Source of the DNA: Bacteroidota bacterium
GTDB lineage: Bacteria > Bacteroidota > Bacteroidia > Chitinophagales > Saprospiraceae
DNA: 64,000 nucleotides
Direction of reading: 5' to 3'
Assembly: GCA_029781865.1 (NCBI GenBank)
Contig: JAKOVW010000054.1
Location: 248,001-312,000, forward strand
The notes beneath the pieces were generated by a model. It had not been told where the DNA came from, did not search any database, and was given only the letters and a program-made list of their open reading frames with translations. This document shows positions 38,280-47,296 of the stretch, one piece after another (positions within the stretch are counted from its first letter, which is position 1; each line of letters begins with the position of its first letter). The translations under genes were made by a program, and so were the position numbers.

Positions 38280-38319
38280 AAATAAATAGCCCATGGAATA
38301 ATTCATGGGCTATTTATTT
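38280..38319. terminator. 16-bp hairpin related to the transposase palindrome
   Basis: Perfect arms AAATAAATAGCCCATG / CATGGGCTATTTATTT with an 8-nt loop, ending in T-rich sequence, just after the preceding gene. It is likely a terminator, but its core ATAGCCCATG/CATGGGCTAT is identical to the core of the 48-bp palindrome next to the transposase at 41371-41418. Confidence 0.7.
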
Positions 38320-38360
38320 TGAATTAATTTAAGATCTTTACCAAAACAATTGAAAATCGA

Positions 38361-39143
38361 ATGACCATCTTTGAAGCCATCATCGTAGCTATAGTCGAAG
38401 GAGTTACTGAATTTCTACCCGTATCTTCTACAGGACATATGATCTTAACCTCAGCCTGTCTTGGCATTGAAAATGATGAATTTTTAAAAACCTTTGAAAT
38501 TTCCATACAAATCGGTGCCATACTGGCAATAGCCATTATGTATATGCAACGATTTTTCAAAGGTCTGGACATTTACCGAAAATTGATTACCGCATTTCTG
38601 CCCACTGCGATTATTGGATTTTTAGCGTATGGATTTATCAAACATCATTTATTCAGTCCTTTGATTGTATCTGTATCATTAATCATAGGAGGCATTATAC
38701 TGATTTTGCTGGATAAAAAAATAGATGCCGCTAAAAGTCATTATGACGAATTGGAAAAAATAGATTTTAAAAATTCTTTTTTCATTGGCTTGATTCAATG
38801 CATCTCTATGATACCGGGTGTATCACGGGCAGGTGCAACTATTGTTGGCGGAATATTTAATGGTTTCAATAAAAAACAGGCTACAGAATTTTCATTTCTG
38901 CTTGCAGTACCAACTATGTTTGCAGCTACCGCTTATGATATTTTGAAAACCCCTTTGGTTTTTAATTCGGATCAAAAAATCCTATTAATTACCGGGCTCA
39001 TCACTGCATTTGTATCTGCCTGGATTTCCGTGAAACTGTTTCTGCGATTTATTGAACATTATGGCTTCGCACACTTCGGCTGGTACCGCATAGTCATCGG
39101 TTTGGTATTTTTGATTTTAATATACCGCGGAATAATTCAGTAG
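38361..39143 (+). CDS. uppP: Undecaprenyl-diphosphatase
   Basis: A 260-residue inner-membrane enzyme (BacA family) that recycles undecaprenyl pyrophosphate to the monophosphate carrier for peptidoglycan and other envelope polymers. Both signatures are present: EGVTEFLPVSSTGHMIL (about 14-30) and the PGVSRAGATIVGG stretch (about 153-165), with about eight hydrophobic helices. The length is normal for the family. Single gene between a terminator hairpin and a YciI-like gene. Confidence 0.96.
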   Translation: MTIFEAIIVAIVEGVTEFLPVSSTGHMILTSACLGIENDEFLKTFEISIQIGAILAIAIMYMQRFFKGLDIYRKLITAFLPTAIIGFLAYGFIKHHLFSPLIVSVSLIIGGIILILLDKKIDAAKSHYDELEKIDFKNSFFIGLIQCISMIPGVSRAGATIVGGIFNGFNKKQATEFSFLLAVPTMFAATAYDILKTPLVFNSDQKILLITGLITAFVSAWISVKLFLRFIEHYGFAHFGWYRIVIGLVFLILIYRGIIQ

Positions 39144-39188
39144 TGATAAGGCCTGTTCAATTTAACTTTTTTTAAAAACAGTTTTGAC

Positions 39189-39644
39189 ATGAAATTTTTA
39201 GCAACAGTATTAATTATTCCAATAGCTATTCTGATTGGTTACAGTCAAAATCTAAATCCAAAATACGATTCATTACTGGCCAAAAAATTTCAGGCAGATG
39301 ATTATGGCATGAAATATTATACTCTGGTACTACTTAAGACCGGTACCGCAAAAATCGAGGACAAGAAAATCGTAGATAGTTTGTTTTACGCCCATTTAAA
39401 AAATATTGGCCGATTGGCAGATGAGGGTAAATTGGTTGTGGCCGGACCATTAGCTAAAAATGACAAGTATAGAGGCATTTTTATCCTGAATGTAGATACT
39501 ATCGAAAAGGCAACTGAACTTCTGGATACTGATCCTGCGGTTCATGCAAAACTTTTAGAACCGGATATTTTTCGTTGGTATGGGTCTGCTGCACTTCCTG
39601 ATTATCTGGAGTTGAGTAAAAAACTTGGCAAGTATAGTTTTTAA
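39189..39644 (+). CDS. Secreted YciI-like protein
   Basis: A 151-residue protein with a signal peptide (1-19) and a YCII-related domain (about 40-130): KYYTLVLLKTGTAK, AHLKNIGRLADEGKLVVAGPL, GIFILNV and DPAVHAKLLEPDIFRW. YciI-type domains are ferredoxin-like and rarely have known reactions. A periplasmic copy is common in Bacteroidota. It starts 45 bp after uppP and may share its transcript. Confidence 0.82.
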   Translation: MKFLATVLIIPIAILIGYSQNLNPKYDSLLAKKFQADDYGMKYYTLVLLKTGTAKIEDKKIVDSLFYAHLKNIGRLADEGKLVVAGPLAKNDKYRGIFILNVDTIEKATELLDTDPAVHAKLLEPDIFRWYGSAALPDYLELSKKLGKYSF

Positions 39645-39677
39645 AGGAATGCTACCAATTAATCTAAAAATATAGCC

Positions 39678-40124
39678 ATGAAATTTCAGATCGTTTTGAT
39701 CCTATTCTGTTCTTTGTTGTCAACCCATTGCAAAGACAATTTAAAAAAGGATTCTAATAAATCCGGACTTAAAGAAATCTTTGAAATAGAAAAAGAATTT
39801 CAAAAACGAGTAGCAGAGAAAGGCCTGGCGGAATCATTTTATCAATTTGCAGACGACAGTGCTGTTATAAAAAGGGGCGAAGGATTGATAAAAGGTAAGG
39901 AAGCAATTCGGAAACACTATTCCGCTTCCAGTTTGAAAAATGTTTCTTTAAAATGGGATGTTGAATTTGCAGATATTTCTCAATCCGGAGATCTCGCCTA
40001 TACGTATGGAAAGTATACCTTCACTTCCATCGACTCCTCCAACAAGCAAAATGACGGAACCGGTTTGTTTCATACCGTATGGAAAAAACAGAGTAACGGA
40101 AGCTGGAAGTTTGTTTGGGACTAA
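39678..40124 (+). CDS. NTF2-like (DUF4440-type) lipoprotein
   Basis: A 148-residue lipoprotein with a lipobox (LLSTHC, Cys19). The rest fits a SnoaL/DUF4440 NTF2-like cone: an N-terminal helix (FEIEKEFQKRVAEKGLAESFYQFADDSAVI), GLIKGKEAIRKHY, then the strands WDVEFADISQSGDLAYTYGKYTF and FHTVWKKQSNGSWKFVWD. The function is unknown. It lies 33 bp after the YciI-like gene on the same strand. Confidence 0.82.
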   Translation: MKFQIVLILFCSLLSTHCKDNLKKDSNKSGLKEIFEIEKEFQKRVAEKGLAESFYQFADDSAVIKRGEGLIKGKEAIRKHYSASSLKNVSLKWDVEFADISQSGDLAYTYGKYTFTSIDSSNKQNDGTGLFHTVWKKQSNGSWKFVWD

Positions 40125-40232
40125 AATTAAGATGTAAGTCAATTCACCAATAACACTAAATCCATTTGAACAGGTTCTTACTAATTCAATTCACACTATT
40201 CTAACAGATTGCTTTTTCTATTGACAATTGAA

Positions 40233-41150
40233 TTAATATATCTTCCCTTGTTCTGCCAGACCAAATCCTTTCATCAGTATTTCCAGCTTTTTTTCTTTGG
40301 ACCATAAGAGCGGATTGGTATGGTTAAAATGAATGAATTTAATTTTTGATTTTTCCTCCGGTCGTGCGGATTCAAATAATTCCATCGTTTCCGAAACCAG
40401 CGGATGTGGAACTTCTTCAATCTTTCTGTTTTTCAATTCGCTGCTTTTCAGAAATGTGGCATCGAGAAATGCCACATTGACATTCTTTACCATTTCAACA
40501 ATACTCTGATTCCATTTGCTCCATTTATCAATATCCGGAATAAACAAATAGGATTTCTTGTTAGTCCTGATTTTGAATCCGGCCGTTTCCGAAAATTCAT
40601 CCCGATGAGGCACAGTAAATGCCTCAATGGATATCGCAGTATCCAATTGAAAATTTGAACCTTCAATGAGATCCTTCAACAAAATATTATTTAAAGAGAC
40701 CAATTGACTCCAGGGTCCATTAGTTTGTAAAAACTGCTTCATTCGTGGAAGGACATACACGGGAATTTCATTTGTGTTCATGACTTCCTTTCCCAGCTGC
40801 ATCAGTCCGGTATAATGTCCGATATGCGCATGGGTGAGTATAATTCCATTGGGCAGATACGCATATGCTCTGTTTGTCAGTTGCCGAAACAAGTGCAACT
40901 GTTCCTTGATATCCGGTGTAGCTTCAATCAGCCACCATTTATTTTCCGCAGGATCTACCAGCGCCAGGGAAACGACGTACCTTTTAATGGAAGGATCTGC
41001 TTCTACCCTTGCGCAACATTCTTTTTCGCATCCCATATGTGGATAGCCTCCATCCTGAGCAATACCAAGTGCCAGGATAAATGGAGGATTAGATTGAGCG
41101 TTTAGCGGTATAAAGGGCAACAATATGAGAAACGGGAAAATTAATTTCAT
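40233..41150 (-). CDS. Secreted PqqB-like metallo-beta-lactamase-fold hydrolase
   Basis: A 305-residue protein with a signal peptide (about 1-18) and an MBL fold like the PQQ-synthesis protein PqqB. Signature stretches: LALGIAQDGGYPHMGC with a Cys-rich CEKECC loop, LTHAHIGHYTGL as the metal motif, VPHRDE, and FIHFNHTNPL near the end. No pqqA, C, D or E genes are present, so it is an orphan family member and PQQ synthesis is not implied. ATG 41150 is preferred to an upstream TTG. Confidence 0.83.
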   Translation of the reverse strand: MKLIFPFLILLPFIPLNAQSNPPFILALGIAQDGGYPHMGCEKECCARVEADPSIKRYVVSLALVDPAENKWWLIEATPDIKEQLHLFRQLTNRAYAYLPNGIILTHAHIGHYTGLMQLGKEVMNTNEIPVYVLPRMKQFLQTNGPWSQLVSLNNILLKDLIEGSNFQLDTAISIEAFTVPHRDEFSETAGFKIRTNKKSYLFIPDIDKWSKWNQSIVEMVKNVNVAFLDATFLKSSELKNRKIEEVPHPLVSETMELFESARPEEKSKIKFIHFNHTNPLLWSKEKKLEILMKGFGLAEQGKIY

Positions 41151-41370
41151 TTCGAACTGCAAATTTGATCAGAAATAGCTCTAAATTAATATTGCAAATT
41201 AATGAAACATTCTAAATTAATAAAAACTTGACTTTTCACTTCAATGCTACAACTTATTTCAAGCAAGTCATCATTTGATAAAATGTAACTTAAACATAAA
41301 TTCTATGCTTTCAAAATTCAAAGATTAATATGTCTTAAACTTGAAATTCAATATAGCCAAATTCTGATTC

Positions 41371-41418
41371 AATTTAACAGATAGCCCATGACTTAAGTCA
41401 TGGGCTATCTGTTAAATT
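41371..41418. repeat. 48-bp perfect palindrome at the transposase 3' end
   Basis: Two 24-bp arms are exact reverse complements with no spacer; each arm contains ATAGCCCATGACTT. It abuts the stop codon of the IS200-like transposase. Terminal hairpins are the recognition structures of this transposase class; it would also stop transcription. Confidence 0.85.
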
Positions 41419-41822
41419 TATAATTCCTGAAATATTTCTTGATCATTTCGCAAATGATGACGTTTCTGATCTGTAATATATGAATTGACAATCGACAAAT
41501 GTGATTGACTAATTGAATAAGATGAATATCCAACTTGCCACCCAAAATAGTCCTTAGATAGTTTCTGCTCATTAATCCAGTGAGATGTATTTCCTTTTAT
41601 ATTCTTTACTACCTGAGACATTGAGATATTTCTGTGTAATGAGAAAAGACAATGAACATGATTTGGCATTCCATTGATTATTTTTGCAGGACAGTGAATA
41701 TTTTCGAAAAGTCCATACATATGCGTGTAAATGGATTCTTCTATTTCAGGTATAATTAATGGAAGACGATCTTTAGTTGACCATACAGCGTGGATCCATA
41801 TTTGATTTAGGGAATGAGGCAT
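41418..41822 (-). CDS. IS200/IS605-type (RAYT-like) Y1 transposase
   Basis: A 134-residue HUH single-strand transposase of the REP-associated/IS200 type. The HUH motif is in GMPNHVHCLFSLH, and the nucleophilic Tyr is expected in the helix SYITDQKRHH; the WQVGYSSYSISQS stretch between them is family-typical. ATG 41822 is chosen because it gives the usual start (MPHSLNQIWIHAVW); longer frames add an unrelated stretch. The gene is intact. A perfect 48-bp palindrome directly follows the stop. No tnpB is present. Confidence 0.9.
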   Translation of the reverse strand: MPHSLNQIWIHAVWSTKDRLPLIIPEIEESIYTHMYGLFENIHCPAKIINGMPNHVHCLFSLHRNISMSQVVKNIKGNTSHWINEQKLSKDYFGWQVGYSSYSISQSHLSIVNSYITDQKRHHLRNDQEIFQEL

Positions 41823-41979
41823 AGTGATGTTATTTAGATTACAAAAATAAAAACAAGTTAAAATTGAGATATCCCTGGCTACAAAAAAATTATTTTTAAA
41901 TAATAAAAATTGATCTACTGCACTTGTTGAAATAACAAACAATGCGTCCTACCTACTATTTTTGATTTAGAAAGAAAAA

Positions 41980-44004
41980 TCAGGATAGCGTCTCCTTTAA
42001 TTTCTTTTTCAAAAAATTCATCTCATCCCGGTGTGCGGCTGCTTGAATGAAATCCAGATCTTTGGCTGCAGCTTTCATTTTCTGTTCCGTTTCATGGATT
42101 AGTTTTTCCAGTTGAGAACGGTTCATGTATGCAACCAGTGGATCGGCTGCAATATTGGGCTCATCACTCTCGATATATGGTTTTGGTTTGGAACGCATAT
42201 CGAGAATAGAACTTTTCTGCATGATTTCTTCCTTGGTTTTACTCATAGTCGTTGGTGTAATATTATGTTCTATGTTGTACGCCATTTGTTTCGACCGTCT
42301 GCGATTCGTTTCATCAATGGTACGCTGCATAGAATCTGTTATTTTATCTGCATAGAAAATGACCATACCATTCACATTTCTCGCAGCACGACCTGCAGTT
42401 TGCGTTAGGGACCGGTCATTGCGTAAAAATCCTTCTTTGTCTGCATCTAATATGGCGACCAGTGAAACTTCAGGCAGATCCAAACCTTCACGCAATAAAT
42501 TCACCCCAACCAAAACATCAAAATCGCCTAAACGAAGATCCCTCAAAATTTCAACCCGCTCCATGGTTTCTATTTCAGAATGGATGTATTTGCAACGTAT
42601 ATTCAATCCCTGCAAATACTTACTCAATTCCTCCGCCATCCGTTTGGTGAGTGTGGTAACCAGAACCCTCTCATTCGATATTTTTCTTTTTTGAATTTCT
42701 TCGAGCAGATCATCGATCTGGTTTACCGAAGGACGAATTTCAATTGGAGGATCCAATAACCCGGTAGGTCTGACTACTTGTTCCACAAAAACGCCATCCG
42801 TTTGAGACAATTCATAATCAGCAGGTGTTGCGCTCACAAAAACCACCTGGTTAATTTGCTGTTCGAATTCATCAAAACTCAAGGGTCGATTGTCCAATGC
42901 AGAAGGTAACCGAAAACCAAACTGAACCAAATTCTGTTTTCGCGCGCGATCTCCTCCCCACATACCGCGTATCTGTGGAATCGTCACGTGACTTTCATCA
43001 ATAACCAATAAATAATCATCCGGAAAGTAATCCAAAAGGCAAAACGGCCGGGTACCCGGTTTCCTGCCATCAAAAAAACGGGAGTAATTTTCAATCCCAC
43101 TGCAATATCCTAATTCCCGAATCATCTCCAGATCAAATTGTGTTCGTTCGGTAACCCGTTTTGCTTCGAGGTATTTATTTTCCGATTCAAAATATTTCTT
43201 ATGTTCAAACAATTCGTCTTCTATGGAATGGATAATCTGTTTTAACCGGTCTTTTGGTGCGACATATAAATTTGCAGGAAAGATTGCGGCAAAATCCATG
43301 CTAATAATCCGCTTACCTGTACTCAATTCGATTTGATCAATGTTTTCAATTTCATCTCCTAAAAAGTGAATCCGGTAACCATAATCTGCATAGGGTAAAT
43401 GAATATCCACCGTGTCCCCTTTCACACGGAATTCACCTCTGGTCAGCTGTCCTTCCGTGCGATTGTATAAACTATCGACCAATTTAAATAAAAAGCCATT
43501 TCGCGAAATGACCTGCCCCTTTTGCAAGCGGATAATCCCGGTTTTATAGTCTTCCGGATTACCCATTCCAAAAATGCAGGAAACGGTAGCAACAATGATG
43601 ATATCTCTTCTCCCTGACAATAGCGAAGAGGTCGCTTTTAATCGCAACTTATCCACTTCCTCATTGATTTGCAGATCTTTTTCTATATACGTGTCTGAAA
43701 CTGATAAATATGCTTCCGGCTGATAATAATCATAATATGAGACAAAGTACTCCACAGCATTATCCGGAAAAAACTCCCTGAATTCTCCGTACAATTGTGC
43801 CGTAAGTGTTTTGTTGTGAGTCATGACCAGGGTGGGCTTGTTTACCTGGGCAATAACATTGGCCATGGTAAATGTTTTTCCCGATCCGGTTACTCCAAGT
43901 AAAACTTGTGCGTGTTCTCCGCTGTTGATACCATCTACCAATTGCTTGATGGCCTGAGGCTGATCGCCTGTTGGTTGATATGTGGATTCGATTTTAAATG
44001 GCAT
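41980..44004 (-). CDS. uvrB: Excinuclease ABC subunit B
   Basis: A 674-residue DNA repair helicase that takes damaged DNA from UvrA and loads UvrC. Visible: Walker A GVTGSGKTFTMANV, the beta-hairpin region YFVSYYDYYQPEAY, DESHVTIPQ, helicase motif VI TQTAGRAARN, and the C-terminal UVR domain (about 635-670). The start at 44004 gives the standard N-terminus MPFKIES; a longer frame is an artefact. It is divergent from ybfF with only 33 bp between starts. uvrA lies elsewhere in this window. Confidence 0.97.
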   Translation of the reverse strand: MPFKIESTYQPTGDQPQAIKQLVDGINSGEHAQVLLGVTGSGKTFTMANVIAQVNKPTLVMTHNKTLTAQLYGEFREFFPDNAVEYFVSYYDYYQPEAYLSVSDTYIEKDLQINEEVDKLRLKATSSLLSGRRDIIIVATVSCIFGMGNPEDYKTGIIRLQKGQVISRNGFLFKLVDSLYNRTEGQLTRGEFRVKGDTVDIHLPYADYGYRIHFLGDEIENIDQIELSTGKRIISMDFAAIFPANLYVAPKDRLKQIIHSIEDELFEHKKYFESENKYLEAKRVTERTQFDLEMIRELGYCSGIENYSRFFDGRKPGTRPFCLLDYFPDDYLLVIDESHVTIPQIRGMWGGDRARKQNLVQFGFRLPSALDNRPLSFDEFEQQINQVVFVSATPADYELSQTDGVFVEQVVRPTGLLDPPIEIRPSVNQIDDLLEEIQKRKISNERVLVTTLTKRMAEELSKYLQGLNIRCKYIHSEIETMERVEILRDLRLGDFDVLVGVNLLREGLDLPEVSLVAILDADKEGFLRNDRSLTQTAGRAARNVNGMVIFYADKITDSMQRTIDETNRRRSKQMAYNIEHNITPTTMSKTKEEIMQKSSILDMRSKPKPYIESDEPNIAADPLVAYMNRSQLEKLIHETEQKMKAAAKDLDFIQAAAHRDEMNFLKKKLKETLS

Positions 44005-44010
44005 AAAGAG

Positions 44011-44018
44011 CAAAAATA
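44011..44018 (-). promoter_or_regulatory. -7 box of uvrB, near-leaderless
   Basis: TATTTTTG on the minus strand fits TAnnTTTG and ends 6 bp before the uvrB ATG, so transcription would start at or next to the start codon. -33 spacing is imperfect. Confidence 0.4.
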
Positions 44019-44037
44019 AATCTTTCGGGTGAAGCAA

Positions 44038-44817
44038 ATGCAAACAATCAAACTTCATTACAAACAAACCGGGAGTGGTCCGGTTCTGATCATATTACAC
44101 GGTTTGTTTGGAAGTCTGGACAACTGGCAGACTATGGTCAAAATGCTCTCCGATGAATTTACAGTTTATAGCCTGGATCTGAGAAATCATGGCAAATCCC
44201 CTCATACCGATGACTTTTCGATCCGTTTAATGGCAGGAGATGTCATGCAATTTATCCAAGATCATCAACTGGCAGACCTAAACATCATCGGACACAGCAT
44301 GGGTGGTAAAGTGGCTCTCGAATTGCTCAATCTTGAAGACACCCTGTTGCATAAAATGATGATCCTGGATATTGCACCAAAAAAATATCCCAACGGACAT
44401 GAACAACTATTTAAAGCAATGTTTGCTTTGGATCTGAATTCCATGCATTCCAGAAAAGAGGCTGAAGAGCAAATGATGCCATTTATACCTGACCTTGGAG
44501 TACGCCAGTTCATTTTAAAAAACCTCGATCGGACTAAAGAAGGCAATTTCATTTGGAAAGTAAACCTGGAATCTGTTTATAAACATTACGATGAAATTAA
44601 TAAGGAAATCAGCTTTCGTCAAAAATTTATGACGGATGTACTTTTTATAAAAGGAAGTTTATCCCGATACATACTTCCCGAAGATGAAACCAAAATAAAA
44701 CAGTTATTACCCAATGCAAAATTCGTTGAAATCAAAGGTGCAGGGCATTGGATACATGCTGACAAGCCTGATGAATTAATGCATGTCATTAAACAATTTA
44801 TGCAAACAACTAATTAG
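44038..44817 (+). CDS. Alpha/beta hydrolase, YbfF esterase-like
   Basis: A 259-residue cytoplasmic alpha/beta hydrolase. The nucleophile elbow is GHSMGGK, the oxyanion region ILHGLFGSLDNW, an Asp lies in the DLRNHGKSPHTDDF stretch, and the catalytic His in GAGHWIHADKP. This matches YbfF-like thioesterase/esterases. Frame also allows a GTG start nine bases upstream. It leads an operon with an SDR gene (6-bp gap) and rsmA (9-bp gap). Confidence 0.88.
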   Translation: MQTIKLHYKQTGSGPVLIILHGLFGSLDNWQTMVKMLSDEFTVYSLDLRNHGKSPHTDDFSIRLMAGDVMQFIQDHQLADLNIIGHSMGGKVALELLNLEDTLLHKMMILDIAPKKYPNGHEQLFKAMFALDLNSMHSRKEAEEQMMPFIPDLGVRQFILKNLDRTKEGNFIWKVNLESVYKHYDEINKEISFRQKFMTDVLFIKGSLSRYILPEDETKIKQLLPNAKFVEIKGAGHWIHADKPDELMHVIKQFMQTTN

Positions 44818-44823
44818 AATAAT

Positions 44824-45531
44824 ATGGAATTAATTAATGCAAGAGTATTGATTACCGGCGGAAGCCAGGGAATTGGTTTAGAAACGGCAAAATTACTATC
44901 GGCAAAAGGTGCGCTGGTCGCCATCTGCGGACGGGATAAAACCAAACTGGAGAAGGCGGCAGCAGAAACAGGTGCCATTCCCATACTTGCTGACGTCAGC
45001 AAAGAAGATCAGGTCATTGAAATGATACGCAGAGTGACCGGCGAATGGGATGATTATAATGTTTTGATCAATAATGCAGGATACGGATACTTCAATCTGC
45101 TTGAAAATATTGACATTGCAGCATTTAAAAAATTATTGGATACAAATTTAATTGGTGCAACTTTGTGCGCTCGTGAATCCGCGAAACACTTTATGAAAAG
45201 AAATTATGGCAACATCATCAATATTGCATCCACCGCTGCGAAATCCGGTTTCCCGAATGGTACTGCATATTGTGCCAGTAAATTTGCACTCACTGCCTTA
45301 TCTGAATGCTGGAGATCGGAATTGCGCAAATACAATATCCGCGTCATGCAAGTCAATCCGAGTGAAGTGCAAACTCAATTTGTAGTCAACAGTGGACGGG
45401 AAGCGAGATCATTCAATCCCACCAAATTACAGGCCGGAGAAATTGCGCATAGCATCGCAAACATGCTTGAAATGAATGATCGCGGTTTCATTACCGAATT
45501 AACGGTTTTTGCTACCAATCCACAAGTCTAA
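44824..45531 (+). CDS. Short-chain dehydrogenase/reductase (3-ketoacyl-ACP reductase-like)
   Basis: A 235-residue SDR with cofactor motif TGGSQGIG (10-17), NNAGYGYF, catalytic Ser in NIASTAAKSG and the YCASK Tyr/Lys pair. The C-terminal part is shorter than in FabG. Substrate unknown. Middle gene of the ybfF-like, SDR, rsmA operon. Confidence 0.88.
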   Translation: MELINARVLITGGSQGIGLETAKLLSAKGALVAICGRDKTKLEKAAAETGAIPILADVSKEDQVIEMIRRVTGEWDDYNVLINNAGYGYFNLLENIDIAAFKKLLDTNLIGATLCARESAKHFMKRNYGNIINIASTAAKSGFPNGTAYCASKFALTALSECWRSELRKYNIRVMQVNPSEVQTQFVVNSGREARSFNPTKLQAGEIAHSIANMLEMNDRGFITELTVFATNPQV

Positions 45532-45540
45532 ATCGAATCC

Positions 45541-46311
45541 TTGGTCTACGCAAAAAAATCATACGGTCAACATTTTCTGCATCAAAAAGCAATTCTTCAA
45601 AAAATTGCTGACCTCATCCTGCAACACGATCCGGAAAATTTGCTGGAGATCGGGCCGGGAAAAGGTGCACTAACCAAATACTTATTAAAAGGAAACCGCA
45701 ATTTTAAATCTATTGAAGCGGATCATGATATGCAGGATTATTTAATTCATTACAATATTCTAACGGAATCCCAATTAATCCGCGCTGATGTTTTAAAAGT
45801 GAATTTTAACGAATGCTTCCAATCCCGGCCTTTTTTATTGTGCGGTAATTTTCCTTACAATATATCATCTCAAATCCTCATCAAAACACTGGAAAATGCA
45901 AATCTGATCCCGGTAATGATTGGCATGTTTCAAAAAGAAGTCGTGCTGCGTATTGTTTCTGATCCCGGTTCAAAAGAATATGGAACGCTGAGCGTGATGA
46001 CTCAACTCATGTATGATTGCAAAAAAAGTTTTGATATCAGCCCTTCCGCATTTACACCACCACCAAAAGTCATGTCCTCTGTTTTGGAATTAAAGCGCAA
46101 GGAACAGTTTCTTTCTGCCGAACATTTTAAAAGAATACAAAAACTGGTTCGAACCTCCTTTCAATTCAGGAGAAAAACGCTGCGTAATAATCTGAAATCA
46201 TTCGTTCAGGATCAGTCTTTCCTGGAAGATCCGTTTTTTAATCGGAGACCGGAGGAATTGAGTCCGCTGGAGTATTTGAAATTGCTGGAACGAATTGAAA
46301 TGGGGATGTGA
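45541..46311 (+). CDS. rsmA: 16S rRNA dimethyladenosine transferase
   Basis: A 256-residue enzyme that dimethylates two adjacent adenines near the 3' end of 16S rRNA (KsgA). Visible: the N-terminal KSYGQHFLHQK, SAM-binding LLEIGPGKGALT, and catalytic motif NFPYNISSQ. The family N-terminus begins at this point and the only start is TTG at 45541. The gene ends at 46311 directly against a heptamer array. Third gene of its operon. Confidence 0.95.
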   Translation: MVYAKKSYGQHFLHQKAILQKIADLILQHDPENLLEIGPGKGALTKYLLKGNRNFKSIEADHDMQDYLIHYNILTESQLIRADVLKVNFNECFQSRPFLLCGNFPYNISSQILIKTLENANLIPVMIGMFQKEVVLRIVSDPGSKEYGTLSVMTQLMYDCKKSFDISPSAFTPPPKVMSSVLELKRKEQFLSAEHFKRIQKLVRTSFQFRRKTLRNNLKSFVQDQSFLEDPFFNRRPEELSPLEYLKLLERIEMGM

Positions 46312-46409
46312 GTTAGGAACTAGGAGCTAGAAGATAGGAGCTAGGAGTTATGAGCGATAAGAGATTAATGTGGGGATCTGTGACAGGAGATAGGAGCTAT
46401 GAGCTGCAG
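46312..46409. repeat. Heptanucleotide repeat after rsmA, GCTAGGA type, two blocks
   Basis: Eight degenerate units directly follow the rsmA stop (46312-46367: GTTAGGA, ACTAGGA, GCTAGAA and relatives), then a short spacer, then four more (46382-46409: GACAGGA, GATAGGA and relatives). The second block is preceded by TGGGGATCTGTG, a near-copy of the end of rsmA (TGGGGATGTGAG), so the array has duplicated together with flanking sequence. Confidence 0.75.
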
Positions 46410-46509
46410 GATTGAATTGTTTTTAGTTTGGGTGAATGCAATTAATCCATACAATTAGTATTTTGAACAACTTAATGGAATTGATTTTTAGAAATTCTAA
46501 AAGGTTTGT

Positions 46510-47286
46510 TTACAATTTAAATCTTATAGGTAAAGTAAAACTTACTTTAACGTTTTTCCCATTATGACGTCCCGGAATCCATGCAGGCATTACAGTCAGA
46601 ATCCTTAAAGCTTCCTGATCACACGGAGGATAGATTCCTCTTATAAGAGCTGGAGAAATGACATTTCCGTATTTGTCAACAATGCATGCGACAACTACTG
46701 TACCCTCAATTTTATTTATTTTGGCTGAATCCGGATAAATTAAATTTGAGTTAATAAACGCTAACATCGCACTATCGCCTCCGGGAAACTGAGGCATCTG
46801 CTCAACAAATTTATATACTAAATCGTATTTACTTGAATCATATAGAAACTCGAAATTCATGCTTAATGAAACAAATACTTTTTTCTGAGATTGTTTGCCC
46901 GGAATCCATTTTGGCATTGCTTTTATCAATCTTAAAACTTCATTGTCGCAATCGGGTGTAAGTGACGTAATAATTTCAGGGCAAATGACTTTACCAACCG
47001 TATCAATTGTGAATTTTGCAATTACCTTCCCATTGATTTCTGAAACCACTGCGGATGAGGGATAAACTAAATTAGTTTTGATATAAGAATTTAGAGAATC
47101 ATTTCCTCCAGGAAACTCCGGCATATCTTCGACTAGTGTAAACACTTGATTATTTGAATCGCAGTCCATTATTTCAGGTTCTGCACAAATAGTACAGCCA
47201 TTAAATAATAAAAGCGTGGCAATCTAGCATATTCCTGTAAAAACAAGAATTTCAGGTTTATGGAGCAATGAAATAATTTCTTTCAT
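46510..47286 (-). pseudogene. Lipoprotein with two TonB C-terminal domains, in-frame stop in signal peptide
   Basis: The open part (46510-47169, 219 codons) holds two tandem TonB_C domains, each with an MPxFPGGxxxLxxYI start and a GxVxxxxxVDxxGxV strand. Reading upstream in the same frame gives a lipoprotein signal: ATG at 47286 (MKEIISLLHK...), a hydrophobic core, and a lipobox LFNGC, but a TAG at 47224-47226 interrupts the core. No ATG, GTG or TTG lies between the TAG and codon 47169. One base change (for example TTG to TAG) would explain it. The gene is thus probably broken or non-exported; a sequencing error is possible. TonB_C repeats without a TonB helix are common surface or periplasmic proteins in Bacteroidota. 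Confidence 0.6.
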
Positions 47287-47296
47287 GAATAAGTGA

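Noticed and set aside
40233-41150. PQQ biosynthesis locus
   Set aside because: Only a PqqB-like hydrolase is present; the other pqq genes are missing, so cofactor synthesis is not supported.
41823-41942. Longer N-terminus for the IS200-type transposase
   Set aside because: Family members start at the MPHSLNQIW position; the extra 40 residues are unrelated to the fold.
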